64,000 nt of DNA. Origin: FEN-299 sp963727765. Its GTDB lineage: Bacteria; Acidobacteriota; Vicinamibacteria; Vicinamibacterales; Fen-181. Shown here one piece after another: positions 16,359 to 25,061 of this stretch. The translations under genes and the position numbers were made by a program. Where the stretch lies: contig CAVSGZ010000012.1 of assembly GCA_963727765.1 (NCBI GenBank), positions 62,001 to 126,000 on the forward strand, given 5' to 3'. Position 1 is the first letter of the stretch. Every line of letters begins with the position of its first letter. The notes beneath the pieces are model-generated. The model was not told the DNA's origin and did not search any database. It was given only the letters and a program-made list of their open reading frames with translations.

Positions 16359-18385
16359 CGCCCGTACACGACATCACAACCCGCGCGCTCGGGTCGGTGT
16401 CGCGTGCCTATTACGACGACAAGGCGGGCAAGATCTACGCCGGGTTGAATTATCCCGGCGTGGTCTCGCACGTCGGGGCCATCGACGTGCAGCGCGGGTC
16501 GGTCGATCGCCTGGTCGACATCAAGGGCCCAATCATCTACACCGTGACCTCGCTCGCCTGGGACCCGGACAGCCGGCACCTGTTCTACACCACCGACAAC
16601 GCCGCCTACCGCGATCTCGTCCTGCTCGACCCGGCAACCGGTCACAAGCGACTCCTGCAGAAGGACGCACGGATCGGCGACCTGGTCTACAGCCGGGCCG
16701 ACAAGGTCCTGTGGGGCATCCGGCACCTGAACGGCCTCGCCACGCTGGTGCGGATCGAACCGCCTTACACAAGCTGGACGCAGGTGCACACGTTCGAGTA
16801 CGGCGAGATCCCCTACGACCTCGACGTCTCGCCGGACGGCCGGACGCTGGCGTTCTCGTTCGGCCAGGTGAACGGCCATCAGAGCGTGAGGCTGGTGGAT
16901 GTGGCCCAGCTTCTCAAGGGCACGAACACGCCGATCGCCGAGTTCGACTTCGGGTCCGCGTCGGTGCCGAACAACTTCGTCTTCTCGCCGGACGGGCGGT
17001 ACCTCTACGGAAGCTGGTACTACACCGGCGTGTCGAACATCTACAGGTACGACATCGCGACGAAGAAGGTGGACGCGGTCACCAACGCCGAGACCGGTTT
17101 CTTTCGGCCCATCCCGCTTGGTGGCGACGAGCTGATCGTGTTCCGGTACACGGGCCAGGGGTTCGTGCCCACCCGCATCTCCGCGAAACCGATCGAGGAT
17201 CTCGGGGCGATCACCTTCCTCGGCACGCGCGCGGTCGAGGACCATCCAGTGCTGAAGGACTGGAACGTTGCGACCGTGACGCCAGTTCCTTACGACCAAC
17301 TGGAGAAGCGCGTCGGCAACTACGGCCTCGCCGGCGGTCTTCTGCTCGAGTCGATGTACCCGATCGTCCAGGGGTACAAGAACACGCAGGCCGTTGGCTT
17401 TCGGGTGAATTTCTCGGACCCGCTGCAGCTCAACCGGGTCGCGCTGGCGGGCTCGTACTCGCCAACCGGCACCATCGCGACGAGCGAACGGATGCACCTG
17501 TTTGCGTCGTACGAGCGGTACGACTGGAAACTGAGCGCATCGCTCAACAACGCCGATTTCTACGACCTGTTCGGCCCGACGAAGGTCGGCCGGAAAGGCT
17601 ACTCGCTGCGCCTCGAGCACAAGTCGACACTCGTGTTCGACGAACCGAAACGGGTGGACCTGACCATCGGCGGCAGTTACATGGGCAACCTCGATCGGCT
17701 GCCCGCCTACCAGAACGTGGCGGTGGCGGTCACGAGAATGGGGTCGGTGGACGCCAAGCTAAACTACTCGAACGTCACCGGCTCGATGGGGCGCGTGGAC
17801 GACGAAAAGGGCCAGAAGGGCTCGCTCGCGGCCGAGGGCGATTTCGTGGACGGAAAGACGGTCTTCGGAATGTACGGCACCTTCGATGTTGGGGTCCCCC
17901 TGCCCGTCGGGCATGCGTCCATCTGGCTGCGGTCGGCGGCAGGGTTCTCGCCCAACGACGTGAACAACTTGTTCGCGAACTACTACTTCGGAGGGTTTGG
18001 CAACAACTGGGTCGACTCCCGCACCGAGAAGCGGTACCGCGAGTTCTACAGCTTTCCCGGCCTCAAGCTGGACGAGCTGGGCGGGCGCAACTTCGCAAAG
18101 TCGATGCTGGAGTTGAACTTGCCGCCCCTGCGGTTTGCGCACCTCGGCACCCCAGGGTTCTACATGACCTGGATGAGGCCGGCCCTCTTCGTCGGCGGAC
18201 TGGCCACCAACCTGGACGCCGCCGGCATTCGCCGCAAGGTCGCCGACGCCGGCGGGCAGCTCGATTTCCGCTTCACGCTCTTGTCGAACCTGGACATGAC
18301 GCTGTCGGTCGGTGCAGCCGTCGCCTTCCAGGAAGGGCGCGGGCCCGAGCGGGAAGCGATGGTGTCGCTGAAGGTCCTCAGGTAG
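16355..18385 (+). CDS. Beta-propeller plus outer-membrane-barrel-like continuation of the split peptidase
   Basis: From GTG 16355 this frame reads 676 residues. The first half (~30-330) has TolB/WD40-like propeller strands (SLAWDPDSRHLFYTT, DLDVSPDGRTLAFSF, NNFVFSPDGRYLYGSWY). The second half (~370-676) has alternating strands with aromatic ends (LFASYERYDWKLSASLNNAD, GGSYMGNLDRLP) and ends FQEGRGPEREAMVSLKVLR, like a surface-antigen beta-barrel. It has no signal peptide of its own, so on its own it could not be exported; this is the main reason to read it with 15447-16358 as one gene. GTG 16355 overlaps the upstream TGA as GTGA. Confidence 0.75.
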   Translation: MTPVHDITTRALGSVSRAYYDDKAGKIYAGLNYPGVVSHVGAIDVQRGSVDRLVDIKGPIIYTVTSLAWDPDSRHLFYTTDNAAYRDLVLLDPATGHKRLLQKDARIGDLVYSRADKVLWGIRHLNGLATLVRIEPPYTSWTQVHTFEYGEIPYDLDVSPDGRTLAFSFGQVNGHQSVRLVDVAQLLKGTNTPIAEFDFGSASVPNNFVFSPDGRYLYGSWYYTGVSNIYRYDIATKKVDAVTNAETGFFRPIPLGGDELIVFRYTGQGFVPTRISAKPIEDLGAITFLGTRAVEDHPVLKDWNVATVTPVPYDQLEKRVGNYGLAGGLLLESMYPIVQGYKNTQAVGFRVNFSDPLQLNRVALAGSYSPTGTIATSERMHLFASYERYDWKLSASLNNADFYDLFGPTKVGRKGYSLRLEHKSTLVFDEPKRVDLTIGGSYMGNLDRLPAYQNVAVAVTRMGSVDAKLNYSNVTGSMGRVDDEKGQKGSLAAEGDFVDGKTVFGMYGTFDVGVPLPVGHASIWLRSAAGFSPNDVNNLFANYYFGGFGNNWVDSRTEKRYREFYSFPGLKLDELGGRNFAKSMLELNLPPLRFAHLGTPGFYMTWMRPALFVGGLATNLDAAGIRRKVADAGGQLDFRFTLLSNLDMTLSVGAAVAFQEGRGPEREAMVSLKVLR

Positions 18386-18395
18386 AATTCGAGCC

Positions 18396-19469
18396 GTGGC
18401 GATCAGCGTCGCGGCGGCCCTTCTGCCGGTGCTCGTCTTCCTGGCCGTCCTGCTCCTGATGGACAGCTTCAAGCTGGTCCCGTTCAGGGCGGTGGTCGTG
18501 GCGCTGTGCGCCGGAGCCGTCGCCGCCCTGGCGGCCCTGGCTCTCCACGACTGGCTGCTGCCGGCCAGCGGCCTCTCGCCGCGGTTCTTCTCCCGCTACG
18601 TGGCGCCGGTCACCGAAGAGACCCTCAAGGCGATCTACGTCGTCGTCGTGCTGAGACAGAGGCGCCTCGGGTTCCTGGTGGACGCGGCGCTCATGGGGTT
18701 CTCGGTCGGCACCGGGTTCGCCCTCGTCGAGAACATCGACTACTTGCGGACCGTCCACGACGGGTCCCTTGCGCTGTGGCTGATTCGGGGCTTCGGCCCC
18801 GCCATCCTGCATGGGGCGATGACCGGCCTGTTCGCGATGCTGGCCAAGAGTCTTTCGGACCGCCACCCCGACAGAGGCGTGCTCGTGCTGGCCCCCGCGT
18901 TGGGCGCCGCCGTGGCCCTCCACTCGCTCTTCAACCACTTCCCGATGCCGCCCGTCATGGCCACCTGCGTGCTGCTGGTCGCGCTGCCGGTCGTCGTCAC
19001 GATCGCGTTCGAGCGCAGCGAGCGCGCGACGCGCGAGTGGGTCGGCGAAGGGCTGGACCTCGACGTGGAGCTGCTGAACCTGGTGCGGTCGGCGCATTTC
19101 GGGCAGACGCGCCTCGGGGCCTACCTGGTCCAGCTGAGGGACCGCTTTCCCGGACCGGTGGTCGCCGACATGTTCTGCCTTCTGCAGGTGGAGCTTGAAC
19201 TCGCCATCCGCGCAAAGGGCATGCTGATGGCCCGCCAGGCGGGGCTCGACACGCCGGCGGACCCGGACTTGAAGGCCCGGCTGCACGAGCTGCGCTACCT
19301 GCAGCGATCGATCGGCCGGACCGGGTTGCTGGCGCTGAAGCCGCTCAGGGTCACGAGCGCGCGCGACGACTGGCACACGTACCTGCTCGAGCAGGCGGGC
19401 GAGGGCGCCAGAGGACCGGTTCAACGGCTGCGCAGGGTCCTGCGTCGGCGCCTTGCACCGCGGGCGTAA
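18396..19469 (+). CDS. PrsW-like intramembrane protease
   Basis: The protein has 357 residues from GTG 18396, only 10 bp after the previous stop. Hydrophobic segments cover residues 1-220. They contain the hallmarks of PrsW: TEETLKAIYVVVVLR, GFALVENIDYL, ILHGAMTGLFAML and LHSLFNHF, which supply the conserved glutamates and histidines. The last ~140 residues are cytoplasmic and helical. In Bacillus PrsW performs the first cut of the anti-sigma factor RsiW. Here the gene follows an ECF sigma / membrane anti-sigma pair, so it may act on that anti-sigma factor; this is inference from context. Confidence 0.82.
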   Translation: MAISVAAALLPVLVFLAVLLLMDSFKLVPFRAVVVALCAGAVAALAALALHDWLLPASGLSPRFFSRYVAPVTEETLKAIYVVVVLRQRRLGFLVDAALMGFSVGTGFALVENIDYLRTVHDGSLALWLIRGFGPAILHGAMTGLFAMLAKSLSDRHPDRGVLVLAPALGAAVALHSLFNHFPMPPVMATCVLLVALPVVVTIAFERSERATREWVGEGLDLDVELLNLVRSAHFGQTRLGAYLVQLRDRFPGPVVADMFCLLQVELELAIRAKGMLMARQAGLDTPADPDLKARLHELRYLQRSIGRTGLLALKPLRVTSARDDWHTYLLEQAGEGARGPVQRLRRVLRRRLAPRA

Positions 19470-19512
19470 CGACCGACGGCCAGCGCTTGGCATCGTCTCC
19501 CTGGAGGTCCCC

Positions 19513-21147
19513 ATGGCAGACGCGTGGCTCGAAATCAAGGATGGAGCGGGACTCCGCCGGGTGCCCCTCGAAAGAGACGTGCTCACGGTCGGACGTCGGG
19601 GCGATAACCACCTCAAGCTCGACGGGGCCGACATCTCCCGCGAGCACGCCGAGATTGCGCGGGTAGGGGATCGATACGTCCTGCGCGACCGCCAGTCGAA
19701 ATTCGGGACGTTCGTGAACGCGACACGCGTGACCGAGCACGTGCTCAAGCACGGGGACCTGATCCGGCTGGGGCAGAGCGGCGGCGTCGAGTTGCTGTTC
19801 TATTGTGAGCCGGTCGCGCCGCTCCGCGCGTCTGCCGGGCCGTCTACCGACCGGTCGGTCACATCGGCCGCGGGCGAGCTCCGGCAAGTGGCCGCATTGC
19901 TCGAAGGACTTCGTGCCCTCGGTTCCGCGCACCTGCTGGACGAGGTGCTGGCGCTCGTCATTGATTCGGCCATCGACCTCAGCGGGGCCGAGCGCGGGTT
20001 CATCATGCTGGCCGATCGAGCAGGCCGGCTGGAGTTCAAGCTGGCGCGCGCGCGCGGGCACATCACCCTGCCGGGACACACGTTCGAGACCAGCCGCAAG
20101 ATCCCGGAGGAGGTCTTCCAGACAGGCGAGACGCGTGTGAACCTGGACCTGCTCGACGGCGACCTGCCCGCCGCCCACCCGGAGACGATTGCCATCGGCA
20201 TCCGCCACGTGTTCTGCATCCCGCTGCGCCTCGTGCGCTACCTGGACGAGGCGGACGGCCCGGCCGAGCAGACGAGAATCGGCGTCCTCTACCTCGACAG
20301 TCGGGAGCGCGGAACGCTGGCCTCGCCGGCCATTCACTCTGGTCTCGAGACCCTGGCCGTCGAAGCGGCCGTCGCCCTCGAGAACGCGCGCCTCTACCGC
20401 GAGGCCGTGGAGAAGGCGAAGATCGACCAGGAGCTGCAGATCGCGGCCGAGATCCAGCAGGCGCTGCTGCCGCCGCCGGAGTGGTCAGCCAGTCATTTCG
20501 AGGCCATTGGCCGGAGTGTGTCCTGTCGCGCCATCGGCGGCGACTTCTTCGAGTACCTCACGATGGCGGACGGGTCGGCCGGCTTCGTGGTCGCCGACGT
20601 GTCGGGCAAGGGCCCGGCCGCCGCGCTGCTGACGGCGGTCACGCAGGGTGTCCTGGCCACGCAGACCTCGTTTGGCGGCGGGCCGGCGGACGCGGTCGCC
20701 CGCGTCAACCAGATCCTGATGCGCCGCACCACCGGGTCCCGTTTCGTGACCCTGTTCTTCGCCGCGCTGTCCGAGGATGGGCAGCTGCGGTGCTGCAACG
20801 CCGGCCACAACCCGCCGATCCTCGTATCCGGTTCGGGCGTGCGCCGGCTGGACACCGGCGGCCTCATCTGCGGGCTGTTCGAGCATGCGACCTACGAACA
20901 GGAGACGGTCCAGCTGCAGCCCGGCGATCTGCTGGTGATCTTCAGCGACGGCATCTCCGAGGCGCTGAACGCCGCCGACGACGAATTCGGCGACGACCGA
21001 ATCCTCGAGTGCCTGAGACGCAACCCTGAGGTGAGTGTCAGCCAGGTGCTGGAGTGTCTCATGCGGGCGGTCAAGGACTTCGCCTCGGGCACGGACCAGA
21101 GCGACGACATGACGGCTGTCGTCGTGCGGTACCGCAGCCGCGCGTGA
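19513..21147 (+). CDS. FHA-GAF-SpoIIE PP2C phosphatase (second copy)
   Basis: I chose ATG 19513 (MADAWLEIKDG) because CTGGAGG lies 5 bp upstream. The 544-residue protein has the same domain order as 10822-12468: FHA (TVGRRGDN, DISREHAEI, QSKFGTFVN), GAF (~150-310), a coiled linker, and SpoIIE-type PP2C with GGDFFEYL, VADVSGKG, SDGISEA and SDDMTAVVVR. It has no STAS or kinase neighbours, so its substrate may be encoded elsewhere, possibly including the 12487-12831 antagonist. It follows the PrsW-like gene by 43 bp. Confidence 0.9.
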   Translation: MADAWLEIKDGAGLRRVPLERDVLTVGRRGDNHLKLDGADISREHAEIARVGDRYVLRDRQSKFGTFVNATRVTEHVLKHGDLIRLGQSGGVELLFYCEPVAPLRASAGPSTDRSVTSAAGELRQVAALLEGLRALGSAHLLDEVLALVIDSAIDLSGAERGFIMLADRAGRLEFKLARARGHITLPGHTFETSRKIPEEVFQTGETRVNLDLLDGDLPAAHPETIAIGIRHVFCIPLRLVRYLDEADGPAEQTRIGVLYLDSRERGTLASPAIHSGLETLAVEAAVALENARLYREAVEKAKIDQELQIAAEIQQALLPPPEWSASHFEAIGRSVSCRAIGGDFFEYLTMADGSAGFVVADVSGKGPAAALLTAVTQGVLATQTSFGGGPADAVARVNQILMRRTTGSRFVTLFFAALSEDGQLRCCNAGHNPPILVSGSGVRRLDTGGLICGLFEHATYEQETVQLQPGDLLVIFSDGISEALNAADDEFGDDRILECLRRNPEVSVSQVLECLMRAVKDFASGTDQSDDMTAVVVRYRSRA

Positions 21148-21153
21148 AGACGA

Positions 21154-21205
21154 GACGGCGCAGTCACGCCGTCCGGCAGCCGCGAGCCACTCGCGCTGCG
21201 GTCAT
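21154..21205. terminator. Paired hairpins between convergent genes
   Basis: GACGGCG at 21154-21160 pairs with CGCCGTC at 21167-21173. A second stem formed by CGCGAG, CCA and CTCGCG follows. Both lie between the phosphatase stop (21147) and the kinase stop (21202) of convergent genes. No T-run is present, so the terminator role is tentative. Confidence 0.4.
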
Positions 21206-23589
21206 CGCGAGAGCCCCATGTGGCGCAGCAACGCCTGGAAGCGCGGGTCGGAGCGGAGCGGATCAAATGCCGGGTCGCAACTGAGGTAAGGCAGATTGGG
21301 ATCCCGGGCCTCGTACGCCTTCTCGAGCCAATCGATCGCGCGAGCGTAGTCGCCGGCCAGCGCATAGTTGGTGCCCGCGTCGTCGGCGATCCCGGGCTCC
21401 GCGCCGTATTTCGCCGTCTCCACCTCAGCGATCCGGCGAAACGCTCCCCTGTAGCCCGATTCCGCGTGCCCTTGCCTGAGCGCGTCGATGAGATCGGTGT
21501 GCCAGTTGCGGTACAGGCCTTCGGCGACCGTCACCGCTTCGTCGTAGCGTCCGCTGGCATAGAGCGCCGAGCGTAGTCCGTCTGTCGCCACGCTGTTGTC
21601 GGCCTGCATCTTGAGCGTCGCGCGGCCCTGCGCGATCGCGTCGCCGAACCGGCGGGCCAGGAGCAGGTCGATCGTGTAGAAGCTGTGGATCGTCACGTTG
21701 AACGGGTCGAGCTTCAGCGCGCGCTCGATCTCGGCCATCGCCTCCTGCGGACGGTGCACGATCATCAGGTAGTGGGAGTACATCGCCACACCGTCCGCCC
21801 AGTTCGGATCGAGCTGATGCGCGCGCTCCCACTCCGGCCCGGCCGCGGCGATGTTCCAGTCGTGCCAGGTCCAGACGCCCGCCAGCGCGTAATGCGCCTC
21901 GGCGAGCTCGGCGTCAAGCTCGACGGCCTTGGTCGCCGCCGCCTTCATCTTCGGCACGGCCTCGGCCGGCGGCGAGAAGCCCATCTGGTTGCGGCACATC
22001 CAGACCCACGCGAGCCCGGCGTACGCGGCCGCGTAGTTCGGATCCTCGTGCAGGGCGGCCTCGAAGTACCGCTGCGCGGTGTCGATGTCGCCTGGCGTCA
22101 TCTTGATCCAGGACTGCGACCCCTTGAGGTACGCCTCGTACGCATCGGGGTCGACGGCCTTGGCGCCCGCCAGGCGCGCCTGTTCGGCGGGCAGCAGCTT
22201 GAGCGCGAGGGCGTTGGCCACCTTCTGCGCCACGTCGCTCTGCAGGGCCAGGATGCCCGCCATGTCACGATCATAACGGTCCGCCCAGAGCTGCGTCTGG
22301 TCCGCCGCCTTGATCAGTTCGGCGGTGATTCGGATCCGCCCGGCCTCGCGCTGCGCGCTGCCCTCGAGCACGTAGTCCACGCCCAGCTCCCGGCCGATCT
22401 GGTCGATGGGCTTGTCGGTCTTCTTATAGCGCATCACCGACGTGCGCGCGATCACGCTGAGCGTGCCGGGATGCAGCCGGCCGAGCTCGGCGATGAGCTC
22501 CGTGGTGAGGCCGTCGCTCAGGAAGTCTTGCTGGGCATCGCCGCTCACGTTCGCGAACGGCAGCACGGCGAGCCTGATGACACGCGCTGATGTCGACGCG
22601 AGGCGAAGGACGCGCGATCTGACGCCGCCCACATCGATCACGAAGAGTCCAGCACCGACCGCGACGGACCCCGCCACGACGACGCCGGCGAGGACCAGCC
22701 CTCGAGCGCGCCCGCGACCACGGCGCCCTGCAGATGGTGTCGCGACCGCCCGCCCCGACGCCGCCGCGTCCAGCGCCGCCCGGACCTCGTCGGCCCGCTG
22801 GTACCGCGCCGCCGGGTCCTTCGCCAGACACCGGTCGATGACGGCCGCCAGCGGCGCTGGCACGGACGCCGGCACGGCCGGCACCGGCTGGCTCAGGATC
22901 GCCGAACTCAGCTCGAACCCCGTCGTGCCCCGGAACGGCCGTTCCCCGGCCGCCAGCTCATACAGCACCACCCCCAACGCCCAAATGTCGCTCCGCGCAT
23001 CCGCCGGCCGCCCGCGCAGTTGCTCCGGCGCCATATACGCCAGCGTCCCCGCGACGACGCCCGGCTCGGTTAGTGACTGTCGCGACAGCGTCGTCCCGTC
23101 ACCGAACTCGTCGGGCACCAGCCGTTTCGCCAGGCCGAAGTCCAGCACCTTCACCTGGTCGTCCGGGGTCACCACCACGTTCGCGCTCTTGAAATCGCGG
23201 TGCACCACGCCCCGCGCGTGCGCGTGCGCCATGGCTCCCGCCAGCTGTTGGCCGTAGCCGACAACGTCATCGAACGGCATGCCGCCGGGGCGCAGCCGCT
23301 CGGTCAACGTCTGCCCCTCGACCAGTTCCATCGCGATGTAGGTCTGGCCTTCGGCCTCGCCGACGTCGTAGACCGTACAGATGTGGGGATGATTCAGCTT
23401 CGAGGCCATCCGGGCCTCGCGGAGCAGCCGCGCCTGCGAAGTCGCGTCGGCCAGCACCGCCGTCTGCAGCACCTTCAGGGCGACGTCGCGCTCGAGCCGC
23501 GTGTCGCGGGCGCGCCAGACCTCACCCATGCCTCCCGCGCCCACGAGGGCCACGAGCTCGTAAGGCCCGAGTCGGTCGCCGGCCTTCAT
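21202..23589 (-). CDS. Membrane Ser/Thr protein kinase with TolB-like and TPR domains
   Basis: I chose ATG 23589 (MKAGDRLGPYE) because GGAGGAGG lies 7 bp upstream; the frame is open to 23619. The 795-residue protein has a complete kinase domain (GAGGMGEVW, VALKVL, HRDFKSANVVV, LDFGLAKR, GTLAYMAPEQ) at residues ~5-275. One transmembrane helix follows (LVLAGVVVAGSVAVGAGLFV), then a segment like those preceding TPRs in CadC/TolB-type proteins (LAVLPFANVSGDAQQDFLSD), then TPR-like helices to the end. Such proteins are common in Acidobacteriota and are thought to transduce envelope signals. Substrates are unknown; FHA proteins nearby are candidates. Confidence 0.9.
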   Translation of the reverse strand: MKAGDRLGPYELVALVGAGGMGEVWRARDTRLERDVALKVLQTAVLADATSQARLLREARMASKLNHPHICTVYDVGEAEGQTYIAMELVEGQTLTERLRPGGMPFDDVVGYGQQLAGAMAHAHARGVVHRDFKSANVVVTPDDQVKVLDFGLAKRLVPDEFGDGTTLSRQSLTEPGVVAGTLAYMAPEQLRGRPADARSDIWALGVVLYELAAGERPFRGTTGFELSSAILSQPVPAVPASVPAPLAAVIDRCLAKDPAARYQRADEVRAALDAAASGRAVATPSAGRRGRGRARGLVLAGVVVAGSVAVGAGLFVIDVGGVRSRVLRLASTSARVIRLAVLPFANVSGDAQQDFLSDGLTTELIAELGRLHPGTLSVIARTSVMRYKKTDKPIDQIGRELGVDYVLEGSAQREAGRIRITAELIKAADQTQLWADRYDRDMAGILALQSDVAQKVANALALKLLPAEQARLAGAKAVDPDAYEAYLKGSQSWIKMTPGDIDTAQRYFEAALHEDPNYAAAYAGLAWVWMCRNQMGFSPPAEAVPKMKAAATKAVELDAELAEAHYALAGVWTWHDWNIAAAGPEWERAHQLDPNWADGVAMYSHYLMIVHRPQEAMAEIERALKLDPFNVTIHSFYTIDLLLARRFGDAIAQGRATLKMQADNSVATDGLRSALYASGRYDEAVTVAEGLYRNWHTDLIDALRQGHAESGYRGAFRRIAEVETAKYGAEPGIADDAGTNYALAGDYARAIDWLEKAYEARDPNLPYLSCDPAFDPLRSDPRFQALLRHMGLSR

Positions 23590-23608
23590 GGCAGGCACCT
23601 CCTCCGTG

Positions 23609-23670
23609 GGAAACGCCACACCGTGGCGTTTCCATAGGAGTTAGCCTTCGCGTTCCGCTCGGCTAACTCC
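23609..23670 (-). promoter_or_regulatory. Two tandem perfect hairpins in the kinase mRNA leader
   Basis: GGAAACGCCAC at 23609-23619 pairs perfectly with 23623-23633 (11 bp, 3-base loop). GGAGTTAGCC at 23637-23646 pairs perfectly with 23661-23670 (10 bp, 14-base loop). Both lie immediately upstream of the GGAGGAGG ribosome binding site of the kinase gene at 21202-23589. They could be an attenuator, an RNA-binding or DNA-binding site, or a promoter operator. Confidence 0.6.
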
Positions 23671-23762
23671 AAAACGGAGCCTCTCTCGTACGGCCCGAGG
23701 CGGGATCCGGCGACAAGCGGCATGTTCAGAGGCGGATTCTACCTCTGTCTCATCTGGACGGC

Positions 23763-23803
23763 TACTGGGCGACGGTCGGGTGACGGTCGGGCACCGCCCA
23801 GTA
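23763..23803. repeat. 9-bp inverted repeat enclosing two 10-bp direct repeats
   Basis: TACTGGGCG at 23763-23771 is the reverse complement of 23795-23803. Between the arms GACGGTCGGG occurs at 23771-23780 and again at 23782-23791. The structure sits about 40 bp outside the left attachment site. Confidence 0.6.
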
Positions 23804-23839
23804 AGGCTCGGACTTTCGGGGAGCGCACTTTTCTTGGTG

Positions 23840-23891
23840 AATGTTGGAGGCGCCGTCCGGATTTGAACCGGAGATGGAGGTTTTGCAGACC
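23840..23891. repeat. attL: displaced 3' end of tRNA-Cys (52-bp direct repeat)
   Basis: These 52 bp are identical to 36083-36134, which contains the last 47 bases of tRNA-Cys including the anticodon. After 23891 the sequence diverges from the tRNA. This is the expected left junction of an element integrated into the tRNA 3' end. Confidence 0.92.
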
Positions 23892-24326
23892 GAAAAAGGG
23901 GATCCCGACAAGCCCACGTGATCCCTCAACTTGCGGGTTTTCCTCAGGAAACACGCGTTGTTTCGCCCTTACGACGAAACACAAGAATTACGAGGTTTGG
24001 GCTGCCAATGGGGACAGTTTGGGGACAGTGCCGCGCGTCGAGGTCGTCGAGCCGGAATCGAAGGCGCGGATGACGGCTTCGCCGCGAGCTACGAGCGACT
24101 TACTCGTCCCGATCCCTCCAGCAATCGATCGGTGGTAGAACCTGGCGGCGTGTCACTCGGGGCCCGGCTGGCGGAAAAAGGCGGCGGCGCTGTAGCCGTG
24201 GACGCAAAGGGCCACCGCGACGGGGGCCCTTGTCCCGCTTGACGCAGGACGGTGCCTTCCTGCGAGCCAGCAGCCGCCGTGATTTATGTAATTCGCTCTC
24301 CGAGAATCCCGGTACGATTCAGCGCA
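23892..24326. other. Left end of the island, no intact gene
   Basis: This stretch holds one copy of an 18-bp repeat (24010-24027, GGGGACA-GTTT-GGGGACA) that recurs at 36011-36028. It also holds a hairpin at 24207-24231 whose left side, AAGGGCCACCGCGA, recurs in the terminator at 35804. Immediately right of attL the bases GAAAAAGGGGATCCCGACAA and onward to TGA 919-921 would close the integrase frame in a circularised element. I see no supported gene. Confidence 0.5.
24010..24027. repeat. Left copy of GGGGACA-GTTT-GGGGACA
   Basis: The 18-mer is identical to 36011-36028 and in the same orientation. It is itself a 7-bp direct repeat with a 4-bp spacer. One copy lies ~120 bp inside attL and the other ~55 bp inside attR, so it could be an arm-type integrase or excisionase site. 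Confidence 0.55.
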
Positions 24327-24716
24327 TGGGTGACGGTGCCGTTCAGCGGCGGGGCCACGACCCGAACGTGCGACCTCAAGCGGCTCGCAGGCAGCGCCCA
24401 CGACGTACTCGGTGTCGGGGCGCTCACCCCAGGGCATTACACCGATCTGCGGCTGACCGTGTCGTCCGCGACGCTCTACTTCCAGACGACCACCACGCCG
24501 TGCGCGGCCGCGATGACATTCTCGTCCACGACGGAGACGGGAACGCCGGTGACGGTCTCGTCAGGGCAGCTTCAACTGAACCGCCAGTTCGACTTGACCA
24601 GCACCACGACGCCAACGCAGATTCTGCTCGACTTCAACGGGGACGCGTCGGTGGTACAGACCGGCGTCGGCGTCTACAGGATGACGCCGGTGATCAGCGT
24701 CGTGAGCGTCCAGTAG
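24327..24716 (+). pseudogene. DUF4382-domain protein, N-terminally truncated
   Basis: The frame reads VTVPFSGGATTRTCDLKRLA and then LTPGHYTDLRLTVSSA, QFDLTSTTTPTQILLDFN and GVYRMTPVISVVSVQ before its stop at 24716. This is the C-terminal two thirds of a DUF4382 domain (T-x-G-H-Y, L-x-L-D-F, P-V-x-x-V). A signal peptide and the domain start are missing; the few upstream codons back to 24252 are not convincing. It is a remnant inside the island. Confidence 0.5.
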
Positions 24717-24775
24717 GGCCCGCCCCTTCAGATCAGAGACTTCTCGCGTGGAGTGTGATCTGAGGGGACCGTCTG

Positions 24776-24960
24776 CCTCCGCATCCACCTGACCAGCGTG
24801 GGGAACGGCGTGCTGTTCGACGTGGAGGGCGACGGTCAGCTGGAGCGGATCGCCTGGACGCGGACCGGGTCGCGCGCGGGGTTCCTCGTGCTGGATCTGG
24901 ACGGTGACGGCGCGATCACGACGGGCGGCGAGCGGTGGCGACTCTACCGCTCAATCGCGG
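24776..24960 (+). pseudogene. Fragment of an EF-hand-like secreted repeat protein
   Basis: The frame reads GNGVLFDVEGDGQLERIAWT, then FLVLDLDGDGAITTGGE. This is the acidic-loop motif found in large secreted proteins with calcium-binding repeats (FDxDGDG, AWT, LDxDGDGxI). No start codon or full domain is visible and the reading frame loses similarity after ~24945. I regard it as a gene fragment. Confidence 0.4.
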
Positions 24961-25061
24961 GTGGTATCTGTGGTCGGAGCTGGACAGGGGAAAGCCCGCT
25001 GGCCACGGGCTTCAGGCTACTCTGCTCTTCGCTCTCCTCTGCACGAAACGCCTGGCACCCC

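Noticed and set aside
23722..24138. Open frame across the left attachment site
   Set aside because: It contains peptide text that is antisense tRNA (PDLNRRWRFCRP), an artefact of the tRNA 3' end.
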